Source: JANXYW01 sp031400455 (lineage in GTDB: Bacteria; Chloroflexota; Dehalococcoidia; DSTF01; JACRBR01). Taken from it: DNA of 64,000 bases. Below the pieces are notes generated by a model. It ran no database searches, was not told where the DNA came from, and saw only the letters and a program-made list of their open reading frames with translations. Numbering within the stretch: position 1 is the first letter of the stretch; each line of letters begins with the position of its first letter. The translations under genes were made by a program, and so were the position numbers. Of the stretch, positions 34,676 to 43,916 are shown in pieces. The DNA is taken from positions 56,205 to 120,204 of the forward strand of contig JANNPX010000006.1 of assembly GCA_031400455.1 (NCBI GenBank). Direction: 5' to 3'.

Positions 34676-35749
34676 ATGACGACGCAAGCAATTGACCAAG
34701 CAAAGGCAGAGGTGTTTGCCGGCCAAATGATCGGCATGCTGAACAATGCCATGGGCGCGTTGCTCGTCAGCGTCGGACATCGCACCGGGCTCTTCGACCA
34801 ACTCGCCCCGATGGCACCGTCGACGAGCGCCGAGATCGCGCAGGCCACGGGCCTCAACGAGCGTTACGTCCGCGAGTGGCTCGGCGGCATGACTGCGGCA
34901 CGTATTGTCGAGCACGACGCCGCGAATGCGACATACTGGCTGCCGCCCGAGCACGCCGCATCGCTCACGCGCGCAGCCGGTCCCGGCAACCTCGCCACGA
35001 TGTCCCAGTATGTCTCGATGATGGGCGACGTTGAGGATCAGATCGTCGAGTGCTTCCGTAACGGTGGTGGCGTTCCCTACTCGGCCTTCCCGACCTTCCA
35101 GGAGCTCATGGCGCAGGAGAGCGGCCAGGTCTTCGATGCCACGCTCATCGACGTCACGCTTCCGCTCATCGATGGTCTGCCGAAGCGGCTGGCGGAAGGC
35201 ATCGACGTCGCCGACGTCGGCTGCGGTTCGGGGCACGCCATCAATCTGATGGCCAGGGCGTTCCCCAACAGCCGCTTCACGGGCTACGACTTCTCCGATA
35301 TCGGACTCTCGCGCGCACGCGCGGAGGCTAAGGAGTGGGGACTCACCAATGCCCATTTCGAAGCGGTCGACGTGGCGACCCTCAACGCGCCAGCGAACTA
35401 CGACTTCATCACCGCGTTCGACTCCATCCACGACCAGGCGCATCCGCGTAACGTGCTCAAGGGCATCCACGATGCCCTGAGGCCCGAAGGCGCGTTTCTC
35501 TGTGTCGACATCGCTGGAGACAGCAGCCACGCCGGTAACATGGATCACCCGTTGGGTACGGCGTTCTACGCTGTCTCGACCTTCCATTGCATGACCGTCT
35601 CGCTCGCCCTCGGCGGCGAGGGCTTGGGCACGATGTGGGGCGATCAGATGGCGCGGGAACTCCTGGCCGAAGCAGGATTCAAGCGAGTGGACGCGGAGCA
35701 CGTAGAAGGCGACATCGTAAACGCCTACTACGTCTGCCGGAAAGCGTAA
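34676..35749 (+). CDS. Class I SAM-dependent methyltransferase with N-terminal winged helix
   Basis: A 357-residue protein. The N-terminal part, with GMLNNAMGALLVSVGHRTGLFDQL, STSAEIAQATGLNERYVREWLGGM and VEHDAANATYWLPPEHAASL, is a winged-helix dimerisation domain like that of small-molecule O-methyltransferases. The C-terminal Rossmann fold has VADVGCGSGHAINLMARAFP (SAM motif I), YDFSDIGLSRA (motif II acidic), and ITAFDSIHDQAHPRNVL (motif IV). It resembles the transcriptional-regulator-named methyltransferases of actinobacteria. The substrate is unknown. GGAGG precedes the ATG. Confidence 0.88.
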   Translation: MTTQAIDQAKAEVFAGQMIGMLNNAMGALLVSVGHRTGLFDQLAPMAPSTSAEIAQATGLNERYVREWLGGMTAARIVEHDAANATYWLPPEHAASLTRAAGPGNLATMSQYVSMMGDVEDQIVECFRNGGGVPYSAFPTFQELMAQESGQVFDATLIDVTLPLIDGLPKRLAEGIDVADVGCGSGHAINLMARAFPNSRFTGYDFSDIGLSRARAEAKEWGLTNAHFEAVDVATLNAPANYDFITAFDSIHDQAHPRNVLKGIHDALRPEGAFLCVDIAGDSSHAGNMDHPLGTAFYAVSTFHCMTVSLALGGEGLGTMWGDQMARELLAEAGFKRVDAEHVEGDIVNAYYVCRKA

Positions 35750-36020
35750 GCATCCGCGATAGCCTGCCCCACCAACCCCAGTGGAACGAATGGTGCATTC
35801 GTACCTCCCGCGAGCGTCGTCCGATCGCTACGATCCGAGCGAAGGTTCGGACGCGCCGCGGCAGCCACCAGTTGACAGAACATATGTCCCTCTCAGCCCT
35901 CTACGGTGGCTATACTTGGAAGACGCGCCGCATGTACGCCGGTACGCGGTGCGTCCGGGTGCCGAATCAGCCGCATTCATCACGAGAGTGGCCCCCGCAG
36001 GCCCGGGAGACGCACACACG

Positions 36021-37955
36021 ATGGTATTGAGCAAGCTCAGGATGGTCGGCGCGCCTACCGAGTCCGACGGCAGCGATGCGCCCCGCGCATCCGACGGCGC
36101 GCCACTCACGTTCCCCGACCTCCTCGATGACAACCGCCGCGCCTGGGGCGACAAAGTCGCCTTCCAGCAGAAGGTGCGCCGCGAATGGCAGCGCATCTCC
36201 CACGCCGACATCTACGCGCGCTCCTACGAGCTCGCAGCCGGCCTTGTGGCGCTCGGCCTTCAGCACGGTGACCGCGTCGTGCTCATCGGAGAAAACAGCC
36301 TCGACTGGGTCGTTGGCTACTACGCCATCGTCGTCGCTGGCGGCGTCGCGGCGCCGATCTACTACGACCTGAAGCCGTCGGAAGTCGGCGAGATGGTCGA
36401 GCGCGCCGACCCGAAGCTCGCGCTCGTCGGAGCAAAGGAGCTCGACCGGTTCGAATCCAGCGTCTCTCGCGTCCACACGGTTATCACACTGGGAGACGAG
36501 GGCGGAGGCCGCGACGGCGTTCCGGGCGGCTTCCTTCGCCGCGCGAAGCCGGAGATCCTGACGCTCCGTGAAGCGGCAGCCCGCGCTACCCCCGAGAGCC
36601 GCGACAAGCTCGCTGCCACCACCGTGCAGGCCGACGACCTGGCGTCGATCGTCTTCACGTCGGGCACCAGCGGCGGCATGAAGGGCGTGACGCTCACACA
36701 CCGCAACTTCATGGCGAACATGATGTCCGTGCGGCGGTCAATACCGTTCAACGAAAAAGATCGCATCGTCATGGTGCTGCCCATGCACCACGCATTCCCG
36801 TTCATCGTCGGCATGGCGGTAGCTCCGTCGATCGGCGGAGAGCTGACGTTCGAGAATGACCTGCGTCGCATCCGCGATCGGATGGCCGAGGTGAAGCCCA
36901 CGCTGTTCCTGGGTGTGCCCGCGCTCTTTGAGGTCATGTACCGCAACATCGTTCACGGGATCGAGGTGCAGGGCCGGCTTGAGACCTTCGAAAAGGGCCT
37001 GCGCATCGTCGAAGCGACCAAGAAGCGTACGGGCGTGAACATCGGCCGTATCGTCTTCCGCGAGCTCCACAAGCGCCTCGGCGGCAGCCTGCGCTTCATG
37101 GTGAGCGGAGGCGCTGCCCTGAACCCGCAGGTCGCGCTCAAGTTCGCGCGCCTCGGCATCCCCATCATCCAGGGGTGGGGTCTCACCGAGTCGTCGCCGG
37201 TCCTTACGGACCAGCGCTGGAACCCGCGCAAGTTCTACATGTCGAACTACTACGAGGAGCACTTTGGCACGGTCGGCCAGGCCGTCCCCGGCGTCGAAAT
37301 CGCGCTGATCGACGTGCCCGAGAAGGAACTCTACGTGCATCTCCACGGCGAGGGCGAACTCGTCGCACGCGGCGAGAACATCTCCCCCGGCTACTGGAGA
37401 TCGGAAGAGGCGACTGCGGCATCGCGGGTCGGCGAATGGCTGCGAACGGGCGATGTCGGCCGAATCGACGACGAGGGCAACGTCTGGATCACGGGCCGCA
37501 GCAAGTTCGTCATCGTTCTGGACTCCGGCGAGAAAGTGCACCCGGACGAGATTGAAGAGAAGCTCCAGCGGAGCGACGTGATCGAAGACGTGGCGATCAT
37601 CGGACGCAAGATCCGGGGCAAGACGCAGGCGTGGGCGGTCATCTATCCGAACCGCGACAACGTCATCGCCCACCTCGGCAGCGAGCCGCCCACCGAAGAT
37701 GCCGTCCGGCGCATCATCCGCGCAGAGATCGATGTCAACACCGACGATGTGGCGGCCTACAAGCGCCCAACCGACTTCATGCTGACCGACATCCCTCTGC
37801 CGCGAACCGTACCTCTACGCAAGATCGCACGCGGCCAGATCGCCGACAGCTACACATTCGATCCCCGCAACTGGGAGACGTCATGGGCGGAGCACCTCAG
37901 CGCAGCGGCCACGCCAGGTGGGGACGATTCTGACGAGGATTCGTCGGCAGAGTAG
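36021..37955 (+). CDS. Long-chain acyl-CoA synthetase (FadD15-like AMP-dependent ligase)
   Basis: About 644 residues. AMP-binding motifs: VFTSGTSGGMKGVTLTHRNF (P-loop), QGWGLTESSPVLT (A5), GEWLRTGDVGRIDDEGNVWITGRSKFVIVLDSGEKVHPDEIEEKL (A7-A8), and a C-terminal PLPRTVPLRKIARGQI (A10). The arrangement with an FPFIVGMAVAPSIGGELTF gate region fits long-chain ligases such as FadD15 or eukaryote-type ACSL. It activates fatty acids to acyl-CoA at the membrane face. The frame is open upstream to 35781, but those residues are not conserved. A TATACT hexamer at 35911 suggests that transcription starts inside that stretch, so 36021 is preferred. Confidence 0.88.
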   Translation: MVLSKLRMVGAPTESDGSDAPRASDGAPLTFPDLLDDNRRAWGDKVAFQQKVRREWQRISHADIYARSYELAAGLVALGLQHGDRVVLIGENSLDWVVGYYAIVVAGGVAAPIYYDLKPSEVGEMVERADPKLALVGAKELDRFESSVSRVHTVITLGDEGGGRDGVPGGFLRRAKPEILTLREAAARATPESRDKLAATTVQADDLASIVFTSGTSGGMKGVTLTHRNFMANMMSVRRSIPFNEKDRIVMVLPMHHAFPFIVGMAVAPSIGGELTFENDLRRIRDRMAEVKPTLFLGVPALFEVMYRNIVHGIEVQGRLETFEKGLRIVEATKKRTGVNIGRIVFRELHKRLGGSLRFMVSGGAALNPQVALKFARLGIPIIQGWGLTESSPVLTDQRWNPRKFYMSNYYEEHFGTVGQAVPGVEIALIDVPEKELYVHLHGEGELVARGENISPGYWRSEEATAASRVGEWLRTGDVGRIDDEGNVWITGRSKFVIVLDSGEKVHPDEIEEKLQRSDVIEDVAIIGRKIRGKTQAWAVIYPNRDNVIAHLGSEPPTEDAVRRIIRAEIDVNTDDVAAYKRPTDFMLTDIPLPRTVPLRKIARGQIADSYTFDPRNWETSWAEHLSAAATPGGDDSDEDSSAE

Positions 37956-37995
37956 CCTCGATCCGGCGGCCGGGCCGCTACAGGCTGAACAAGTG

Positions 37996-38030
37996 AGAGG
38001 GGCTCCCAATCGGGAGCCCCTCTGTTCGCA
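37996..38030. terminator. Hairpin terminator between the acyl-CoA ligase and hppA
   Basis: AGAGGGGCTCCC faces GGGAGCCCCTCT around AATC, followed by TGTTCGC on the plus side. It sits between convergent genes and could end transcripts from both, although the U tract is weak. Confidence 0.7.
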
Positions 38031-38051
38031 TATTCGAATTCGTAGATACCG

Positions 38052-40448
38052 CTATGGTGCAACAACCTGCGGCGCGTCTTGGAGTGCGTCGACGGACGCG
38101 AAGCCCGGCGTATGTTGCTCAATCGTCGTGCCAGGAGTGGCCGGTTCACACGTCGGCGGGCAGCGATCAACCGAACCGCTCTTAATGAACAGCGGCGCGA
38201 GCACGAGCGTGATGGTCGCCAGCAGTTTGATCAGAACGTGGAGCGAAGGACCCGCCGTGTCCTTGAACGGGTCGCCGACGGTGTCGCCGACAACGGCGGC
38301 CTTGTGAGCCTCGCTGCCCTTGCCGAGCGTGTTGCCCTTGTCGTCCTTCAGACCACCCGATTCGATGAACTTCTTCGCGTTGTCCCAAGCGCCACCACCG
38401 TTGTTGAGCACGGTCGCCATGAGAATGCCAACGATCGTGCCGATGATGAGCGTGCCCGAGACGGCGAGCCATCCGGATGAGTCGTGCGCCGTGTAGGTGA
38501 CCCCGTTCAGCGTCGTGACCACATCCTCGTGACGGGCGTAGCGGAAGATCAGGCCCACTGCCACCGGAAAGCCCACGGCGAGAATGCCGGGGAGCACCAT
38601 CTCGCGCAGCGCCGCCTTCGCCGTAATGTCGACGGCGGCGGCGTAGTCTGGACGTGACGTCCCGGCCAAAATGCCCGGGTCGCTCCGGAACTGCCGCCGC
38701 ACCTCTTCGATGATTGCGCCGGCAGCGTTGCCGACCGCGCGGATTGCGAGCGAGCTAAACAGGAAGACGAGCATCGCTCCCAACAGCCCGCCGACGAACA
38801 CGTCGACCTTCGAGAGGTCAATTGGCAATTCAGCCGTGAGCGGAATCTCGAGCCGCTCCTTCACCTTGTCGAGGTAGGCCGAGAACAGCAGGAACGCCGC
38901 AAGTCCGGCAGAAGCGACTGCGTATCCCTTTGTGAGTGCCTTCGTGGTGTTACCGACGGAGTCTAGCTTGTCCGTGATCTCGCGGGCGCTCTCCGGCGCG
39001 CCGGACATCTCCGTGATGCCGCCGGCGTTGTCGGTGATGGGCCCGAAGGTATCCATGCTGAGGATGTACGCCGCTGACATGAGCATGCCCATGGTGGCAA
39101 CGGCAGTGCCGAAGATGCCTGTTGTGAACGCCGGAATCGCCGGGTCAATGTCAGCCTGCGAGCCCAGCGCGAACGACCCGATCAGCGCCACACCGATGGC
39201 GATCGCCGTAAGCGCCGTGGTTTCGAAGCCGACCGCCGTGCCGATGATGATGTTCGTTGCCGGGCCAGTCTTCGATGCCTCTGCGATCTCCTGCACGGGC
39301 CGCCACGATCCCGCTGTGTAGTACTGCGTGATGTAGACGAAGGCGATGCCCGTCGCGATACCGACGAGGCCGCAGTAGAAGAACCAGTACCACGAGTCGC
39401 CGAGCATGACGTACGTCGAGATAGCGAGTCCAACCACGGACAACGCCGAGACGACGTAGAACCCGCGGTTCAGGGGTGTCATCGGATCTTGCTCGCTCTT
39501 CGGGCTGGCGTCCGTGAAGAACGGCACCGAAATGAGACCGATCATCGCGGCAATAATGCCGAATGATCGCAGCACCAGCGGGAACATGATCCACTCGATG
39601 TCCTTGGTGACGGAGAAGATGGCGACTCCGAGGATCATCGCGCCGATGTTCTCGGCGGACATGGACTCGAAGAGGTCGGCGCCACGGCCGGCGCAGTCGC
39701 CGACGTTGTCGCCCACAAGGTCCGCGACCACGGCGGCGTTCCGCGGGTCATCCTCCGGGATGCCCGCTTCCACCTTGCCGACTAGGTCGGCACCGACATC
39801 AGCGGCCTTCGTGTAGATACCGCCGCCGAGTTGGGCGAACAGCGCCACGAAGCTGGCTCCGAATCCGAATCCGACGATCAGGAACGGTGCAATCTCCGGC
39901 GGGTTGTCAAGAATGCGGCTGTACACGAGAAAGATGCTCGAGACGCCGAGCAGGCTGAGCGCCACGACGAGGAAGCCCGAGACCGCGCCTCCACGGAGCG
40001 AGACCGTCACGGCGTCCTTGAGGCTCTTCTGCGCCGCCGCGGCCGTACGGACGTTCGACCGCACCGCGATGAACATGCCGATGTACCCCGCGAGGCCCGA
40101 GCACATCGCGCCGACGAGGAAGGCGATGCCGGTGAGCAGTCCTTCTTCCCAGCGGCCGATCACGGTTCCCGTCGCGAAGCTGACCTGGCCATCCTGGAAC
40201 TGGATCGGCTTCACGCCGTCCGAGATCGTGCCAACAATCAGGGCGACGGCGACAGCCGTCACGACCGCGAGCGCGCCAATGGTCTTGTACTGGCGCGAGA
40301 GGAACGCCATGGCGCCCTCAAAGATCATGCCGGCGATCTCTTGCATCGCCGGCGTGCCCGTATCTCTCTTGAGCACATCCTGGGCCAGCCACAGGGCAAA
40401 CAGCACCGCTGCCAGGCCTGTAGCCGGGACCATCCATACCAACGTCAT
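38052..40448 (-). CDS. hppA: Membrane H+-translocating pyrophosphatase, K+-independent type
   Basis: A 798-residue polytopic protein of about sixteen helices that couples PPi hydrolysis to proton export. Catalytic loops are present: KAADVGADLVGKVEAGIPEDDPRNAAVVADLVGDNVGDCAGRGADLFES, then SDNAGGITEMSG-type text as ITDNAGGITEMSG, and near the C-terminus GAWDNAKKFIE with VGDTVGDPFKDTAGPS. The key discriminator reads GNTTKALTKG, with Lys where K+-dependent enzymes have Ala, so the pump should not need potassium. GGGAGGAG lies eight bases before the ATG chosen here. It probably recovers energy from biosynthetic pyrophosphate. Confidence 0.96.
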   Translation of the reverse strand: MTLVWMVPATGLAAVLFALWLAQDVLKRDTGTPAMQEIAGMIFEGAMAFLSRQYKTIGALAVVTAVAVALIVGTISDGVKPIQFQDGQVSFATGTVIGRWEEGLLTGIAFLVGAMCSGLAGYIGMFIAVRSNVRTAAAAQKSLKDAVTVSLRGGAVSGFLVVALSLLGVSSIFLVYSRILDNPPEIAPFLIVGFGFGASFVALFAQLGGGIYTKAADVGADLVGKVEAGIPEDDPRNAAVVADLVGDNVGDCAGRGADLFESMSAENIGAMILGVAIFSVTKDIEWIMFPLVLRSFGIIAAMIGLISVPFFTDASPKSEQDPMTPLNRGFYVVSALSVVGLAISTYVMLGDSWYWFFYCGLVGIATGIAFVYITQYYTAGSWRPVQEIAEASKTGPATNIIIGTAVGFETTALTAIAIGVALIGSFALGSQADIDPAIPAFTTGIFGTAVATMGMLMSAAYILSMDTFGPITDNAGGITEMSGAPESAREITDKLDSVGNTTKALTKGYAVASAGLAAFLLFSAYLDKVKERLEIPLTAELPIDLSKVDVFVGGLLGAMLVFLFSSLAIRAVGNAAGAIIEEVRRQFRSDPGILAGTSRPDYAAAVDITAKAALREMVLPGILAVGFPVAVGLIFRYARHEDVVTTLNGVTYTAHDSSGWLAVSGTLIIGTIVGILMATVLNNGGGAWDNAKKFIESGGLKDDKGNTLGKGSEAHKAAVVGDTVGDPFKDTAGPSLHVLIKLLATITLVLAPLFIKSGSVDRCPPTCEPATPGTTIEQHTPGFASVDALQDAPQVVAP

Positions 40449-41021
40449 CGGTCGTCTCCTCCCACCCGCCAACAGCGAGTCGCGTCATGTCGCGGACACA
40501 CAAACGGAGGCGCCGCGCACCTCCGTCAGAGCGGCCAAGTCTATCGCGCGACCCCGTGACGGGCAAGAAACCGCGCCGCGCTGCTGGTCCTTCGGGGCGA
40601 ACAGTCTGGTGGTGTCGTCGCGCACCAGCAGCGAGATCGTCGCGGCCGTCCACCCCTGCCCGCGGCGCCAATCGCCCGCGAGCCGGATTCAGTGCTCACC
40701 GGGTACATCTGAAATCGTTATGTCGAGCGATTTGAATCTAATCGCGTACCGTTTCGCTGTTTCGTTTTTTTCGCGTCCAACAGGCACTCCCGTGGATCCG
40801 GGCTTGCTGCGGCCGCCGGACGGACGCGAGCCATCCGCTCCGGATGATGGGCGCGTCCACAACGAGCACGCGACATCTAGCGTTCAGCCGCGTGAACCAA
40901 CGGCATTATAGTCGTAAGGCGAGGATGCAGCCCGCGCTCTGTCGGGATAGCAAGAAGCGCGACGATCTTGCCCGCATCCGGTTCGTCCGGGCACGCGCGA
41001 CCAAGGGCGTATCATTCCCAC
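40449..41021. other. 573-bp divergent gap between hppA and the kdp locus
   Basis: No supported gene. ACGGAGG (40504-40510) faces CCTCCGT (40520-40526), forming a hairpin in the hppA 5' leader. A relatively AT-rich patch with TTTCGTTTTTTTCG lies around 40750-40780. The region must hold promoters for hppA and for the kinase gene of the kdp locus, but I cannot place them with confidence. Confidence 0.5.
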
Positions 41022-42608
41022 ATGGGTACCAGGTCGCGCGGGTTTCGGACGGAGGTGGCGGGCGTTGCGCTGACTCTAGGCGCGGCCGCCGTTGCCACGG
41101 CCGCGATGGCCCCTTGGCAGCGCGAGGTCGGCCTCCTCAACGAGGGCCTCATCTTCCTGCTGCTGACGCTGGTGGCCGCCGGCACCTGGGGACACCGGGT
41201 CGGCACCTTCGCCGCCGTTGTGGCGAATCTCACGTTGAACTTCTTCTTCGTAGAGCCGCTACATCACTTCGCGGTGCAGGACCCGCAGAACGTCTTCGGT
41301 CTGGTCGTCTTCTTGGTCGTGTCCGTCGTCGGCGGCACGCTGCTCTCGAACGCCCGCGTCGCCGCTGAGGAGGCGCGACGACGCGAGGCCGAAACGCAGG
41401 TACTGCTGAATCTCAGCCGCACCATGATCGGCCAGACGGATCCGGCGGATGCGCTCGAGGCGCTCTGCCAGGAAGTCGTGGGGGCGTTCGATGCGCCGGG
41501 CGCCAGCGTGCTCAGCGCGGTCGCCGGCGGATGGCGCGTGCTGGCATCGGCCGGACGCGCCGACGCCGGACGGCCGCCCGACACGCAGGAGCGGTCGATG
41601 GTCGAGCGAGCTGCGGAGACCGGGACTGTGATGGGCCTCGGACATACCGGGCTGGGCACGTCGCGCCGCATCCGCATCGTGCAGCCCGCCGGTTCGAAAC
41701 GGGTCGCCGAGATGGCGAGCGGCGCCGCGTTCGTGCCGCTGCGCGTCGGAGGGCGTACGCTGGGTGTGCTGCGTCTCGACGGACCGATCGGCGAGACGCC
41801 GTTCCGCGACCAACCGGAGCGGCTACTCGCGGCGTTCGCCAGCGAGGCGGCGCTGGGAGTGCAACGCACCGAGCTTTCGCAGGCGGCTGCGCACACAGAT
41901 GCCCTGCGGCAGGCAGACGAGATGAAGACGGCACTGATGACCTCGATCTCCCACGACCTGAAGACGCCGCTGGCCGGGATCAAGACCGCCGTCACAAGCC
42001 TCCTCGACGCCACGGTGGACTGGACTGACGAGGATCGCGCGGCATTCCTCGCCACGATCGACTCGCAGGCCGACCGGCTCAACCGCGTGATCAGCGACAT
42101 TCTCGATCTCAACCGCATCGAGTCCGGCGTGATCGCTCCCGTACTTCACCCGGTGCTCGTCCGCTCGCTGTTCGAGGACGCGAAGGAGCGAACGGCGATC
42201 ACCACCGTTGGCCGCGGAGTCGTCATCGATGCGCCGCCGGACATCGCCGTCGACGCTGACGAGTCGCTGATCGCGCAGGCGCTCGTCAACCTGATCGAAA
42301 ACGCGGCGAAGTACTCAACTCCCGGCGGTCCGATCCGTCTGCGCGCCTCCCGTGCCGGGTCCGCCGTAGAGTTGACCGTGGAGGATGACGGCCCAGGCAT
42401 CGCGCCGCAGGATGTGCCGCATGTCTTCGAACGGTTCTACCGCGCGACCGATCAGAGCCGCCGCGTGAAGGGCAGCGGCCTCGGGCTGGCCATTGTGAAG
42501 GGCTTCGCGGGCCTCTCCGGCGGCTCTGTCCGTGTCGAGAGTCCGCCCGCGGGCACCCGATTCATCATCACCCTGCCGGCGGCCGAGCCCGCCCGGGCGT
42601 CGGCATGA
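41022..42608 (+). CDS. KdpD C-terminal half: DUF4118 membrane domain, GAF-like and histidine kinase
   Basis: A 528-residue sensor kinase corresponding to the second half of E. coli KdpD. The N-terminus has the DUF4118 four-helix domain (GVALTLGAAAVATAAMAPW, LIFLLLTLVAAGTWGHRVGTFAAVVANLTLNFFFVEPLHHFAV). A GAF-like region spans about residues 130-280, the H box is MTSISHDLKTPLAGI, the N box is ALVNLIENAAKYS, and the G boxes are VEDDGPGIAPQDVPHVFERFYR and GSGLGLAIVKGF. It lacks the N-terminal ATP-binding/USP part, which is a separate gene at 48854-49996. It overlaps kdpE by four bases. It senses K+ limitation or turgor. Confidence 0.9.
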   Translation: MGTRSRGFRTEVAGVALTLGAAAVATAAMAPWQREVGLLNEGLIFLLLTLVAAGTWGHRVGTFAAVVANLTLNFFFVEPLHHFAVQDPQNVFGLVVFLVVSVVGGTLLSNARVAAEEARRREAETQVLLNLSRTMIGQTDPADALEALCQEVVGAFDAPGASVLSAVAGGWRVLASAGRADAGRPPDTQERSMVERAAETGTVMGLGHTGLGTSRRIRIVQPAGSKRVAEMASGAAFVPLRVGGRTLGVLRLDGPIGETPFRDQPERLLAAFASEAALGVQRTELSQAAAHTDALRQADEMKTALMTSISHDLKTPLAGIKTAVTSLLDATVDWTDEDRAAFLATIDSQADRLNRVISDILDLNRIESGVIAPVLHPVLVRSLFEDAKERTAITTVGRGVVIDAPPDIAVDADESLIAQALVNLIENAAKYSTPGGPIRLRASRAGSAVELTVEDDGPGIAPQDVPHVFERFYRATDQSRRVKGSGLGLAIVKGFAGLSGGSVRVESPPAGTRFIITLPAAEPARASA

Positions 42609-43300
42609 GCGCACGCATCCTCGTCGTAGACGACGAAGCACAACTGCGGCTCGCACTGAGGCGAGCGTTGGAGGGCCACGGCTATAACGTGCGCGATGCC
42701 GAAGACGGCGCGGCGGGACTGGCGCTGTTCGATACATTCAAGCCGGACGTTGTGCTGCTCGACCTCGTCCTCGCCGACATGACCGGCGTCGATGTCTGCC
42801 GCGCGCTGCGCGCGCGAACGACCACGCCGATCATCGTGCTGTCTGTCGTCGGCGACGAGAAGACGAAAGTGGCGGCGCTGGACGAAGGCGCCGACGACTA
42901 CCTGACCAAGCCGTTCGCGACCGGCGAACTGCTGGCCCGCATCCGCGTGGCGCTGCGCCACAGCGGCGGCGATCGCGCGCAAGGCGCGAAGGTCGTCGCG
43001 GGTGATCTGTCGATGGACCTGGAAACGCGCGACGTTCGGCTTGCGGGCGCCGAGGTGCGCCTGACGCCGACGGAGTTCTCGCTGCTCAAGTACCTCGCAA
43101 CGAACGCCGGCAGGGTGCTGACGCACCCGATGATTCTGCGCGCCGTCTGGGGCGCCGAGTACGCCGACGACCCGCAGGTACTGCGCACGTACATCAACCA
43201 GCTCCGCGCCAAACTGGGCGACGACGCTGGCGCACCGCGCTTCATCCGCACCGATCCCGGCGTCGGCTATCGCTTCCTCGATCCTGAGCTGGAATCCTGA
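42605..43300 (+). CDS. kdpE: OmpR-family response regulator KdpE
   Basis: A 231-residue regulator with a receiver domain (ILVVDDEAQLRLALRRALEGHG, phospho-acceptor Asp in VVLLDLVLADMTGVD, IVLSVVGDE, and Lys in DDYLTKPFATGEL) and an OmpR-type winged helix (VRLTPTEFSLLKYLATNAGRVLTHPMILRAVWG...LRTYINQLRAKLG). It follows the kinase in an ATGA overlap and precedes the kdp transport genes, so it most likely activates kdpFABC. Length is typical of KdpE. Confidence 0.95.
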   Translation: MSARILVVDDEAQLRLALRRALEGHGYNVRDAEDGAAGLALFDTFKPDVVLLDLVLADMTGVDVCRALRARTTTPIIVLSVVGDEKTKVAALDEGADDYLTKPFATGELLARIRVALRHSGGDRAQGAKVVAGDLSMDLETRDVRLAGAEVRLTPTEFSLLKYLATNAGRVLTHPMILRAVWGAEYADDPQVLRTYINQLRAKLGDDAGAPRFIRTDPGVGYRFLDPELES

Positions 43301-43368
43301 CACTTCCCTTACGTCCTGGCACGATGTCCTGCATGCGGCCCTGACGGCGCTCGCACTAGCATGCCTGC

Positions 43369-43764
43369 ATGAGGATTCTTCTCGTCGAAGACGAGCCCGC
43401 ACTGGCCGACGTGATCGCTCGCAATCTGCGTGCCCGTCATCACGATGTCACCATCGCCGCGACCGCTGAAGCCGCGCTGCTGGAGATGGCGCAGACCTGG
43501 CCCGACGCGATGATCCTCGACGTGAACCTGCCCGACCTCACCGGCTGGGACATCCTCCGCCGCCTGAGCGTGGCGGACCGCCAGAAGCTGAGCGTGATCG
43601 TCGTGTCCGCCGCCCCGATCTCGCAGAAGCGGATCGACGAGTTCAAGCCGGAGCACACGCTGCAGAAGCCGTTTCCCATCGATGCGCTGGTGCGCATGCT
43701 GGCGCAGCCGTCGGTGGCGGAGACCAAGGAGGAATCGTGGCGGAGAGGATTGCCCTCGAATTGA
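43369..43764 (+). CDS. Stand-alone receiver-domain protein in the kdp locus
   Basis: A 131-residue CheY-like protein with all receiver residues: acidic pair in LLVEDEPAL, phospho-acceptor Asp in AMILDVNLPDLTGW, Ser in IVVSAAP, and Lys in TLQKPFPIDALV. It has no output domain; the tail (AETKEESWRRGLPSN) is short and basic. Its 3' end overlaps the micro-ORF that begins at 43737. A single-domain receiver between kdpE and kdpF is not part of classical kdp operons. It may act as a phosphate sink or as an adaptor of the split KdpD. Confidence 0.85.
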   Translation: MRILLVEDEPALADVIARNLRARHHDVTIAATAEAALLEMAQTWPDAMILDVNLPDLTGWDILRRLSVADRQKLSVIVVSAAPISQKRIDEFKPEHTLQKPFPIDALVRMLAQPSVAETKEESWRRGLPSN

Positions 43765-43826
43765 TCATCGGTGTCGCGTTGTTCGCGGTCCTCGTTGCGA
43801 ACTGGTCTGACGAGGCGGGGCCATGA
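43737..43826 (+). CDS. Micro-ORF 1: 29-residue single-helix membrane peptide
   Basis: A GTG start preceded by AAGGAGGA at ideal spacing opens a 29-codon frame: a short polar start (MAERIALE), a hydrophobic helix LIIGVALFAVLVANW, and an acidic SDEAGP end. The stop overlaps the next start as ATGA. It overlaps the end of the receiver gene by 28 bases. The strong ribosome binding site and the coupled overlap argue that it is translated. No family is known to me; it is not KdpF, which has its own gene two frames later. Confidence 0.65.
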   Translation: MAERIALELIIGVALFAVLVANWSDEAGP

Positions 43827-43909
43827 ATCCGGACATCGTGTTTGTTGCGCTGAGTGCGCTCCTGTTCGCGCTGATGATCGTCTCGATCTGGGCGCTCAAG
43901 AAGGTGTAG
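43823..43909 (+). CDS. Micro-ORF 2: 28-residue single-helix membrane peptide
   Basis: Starts ATG inside the ATGA that ends micro-ORF 1. The product is MNPDIVFVALSALLFALMIV followed by SIWALKKV: a short periplasmic-type start, one helix of about 18 residues, and a basic cytoplasmic end, giving N-out topology by the positive-inside rule. It ends eight bases before the kdpF ATG. It resembles KdpF in size and style but lacks the PEWF-type ending. It may be an accessory helix of the Kdp complex. Confidence 0.6.
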   Translation: MNPDIVFVALSALLFALMIVSIWALKKV

Positions 43910-43916
43910 GGGAGAG

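Noticed and set aside
35872..35916. TTGACA and TATACT upstream of the acyl-CoA ligase as one promoter
   Set aside because: The spacer is 33 bases, far too long; only the TATACT was kept as a weak hint.
35781..36020. N-terminal 80-residue extension of the acyl-CoA ligase
   Set aside because: Not similar to ligase N-termini; a TATACT hexamer at 35911 suggests that this is upstream DNA.
39904..40911. 335-codon plus-strand frame covering the start of hppA and the following gap
   Set aside because: Most of it is antisense to the conserved H+-pyrophosphatase; the translation is low-complexity Arg/Ala/Ser-rich text.
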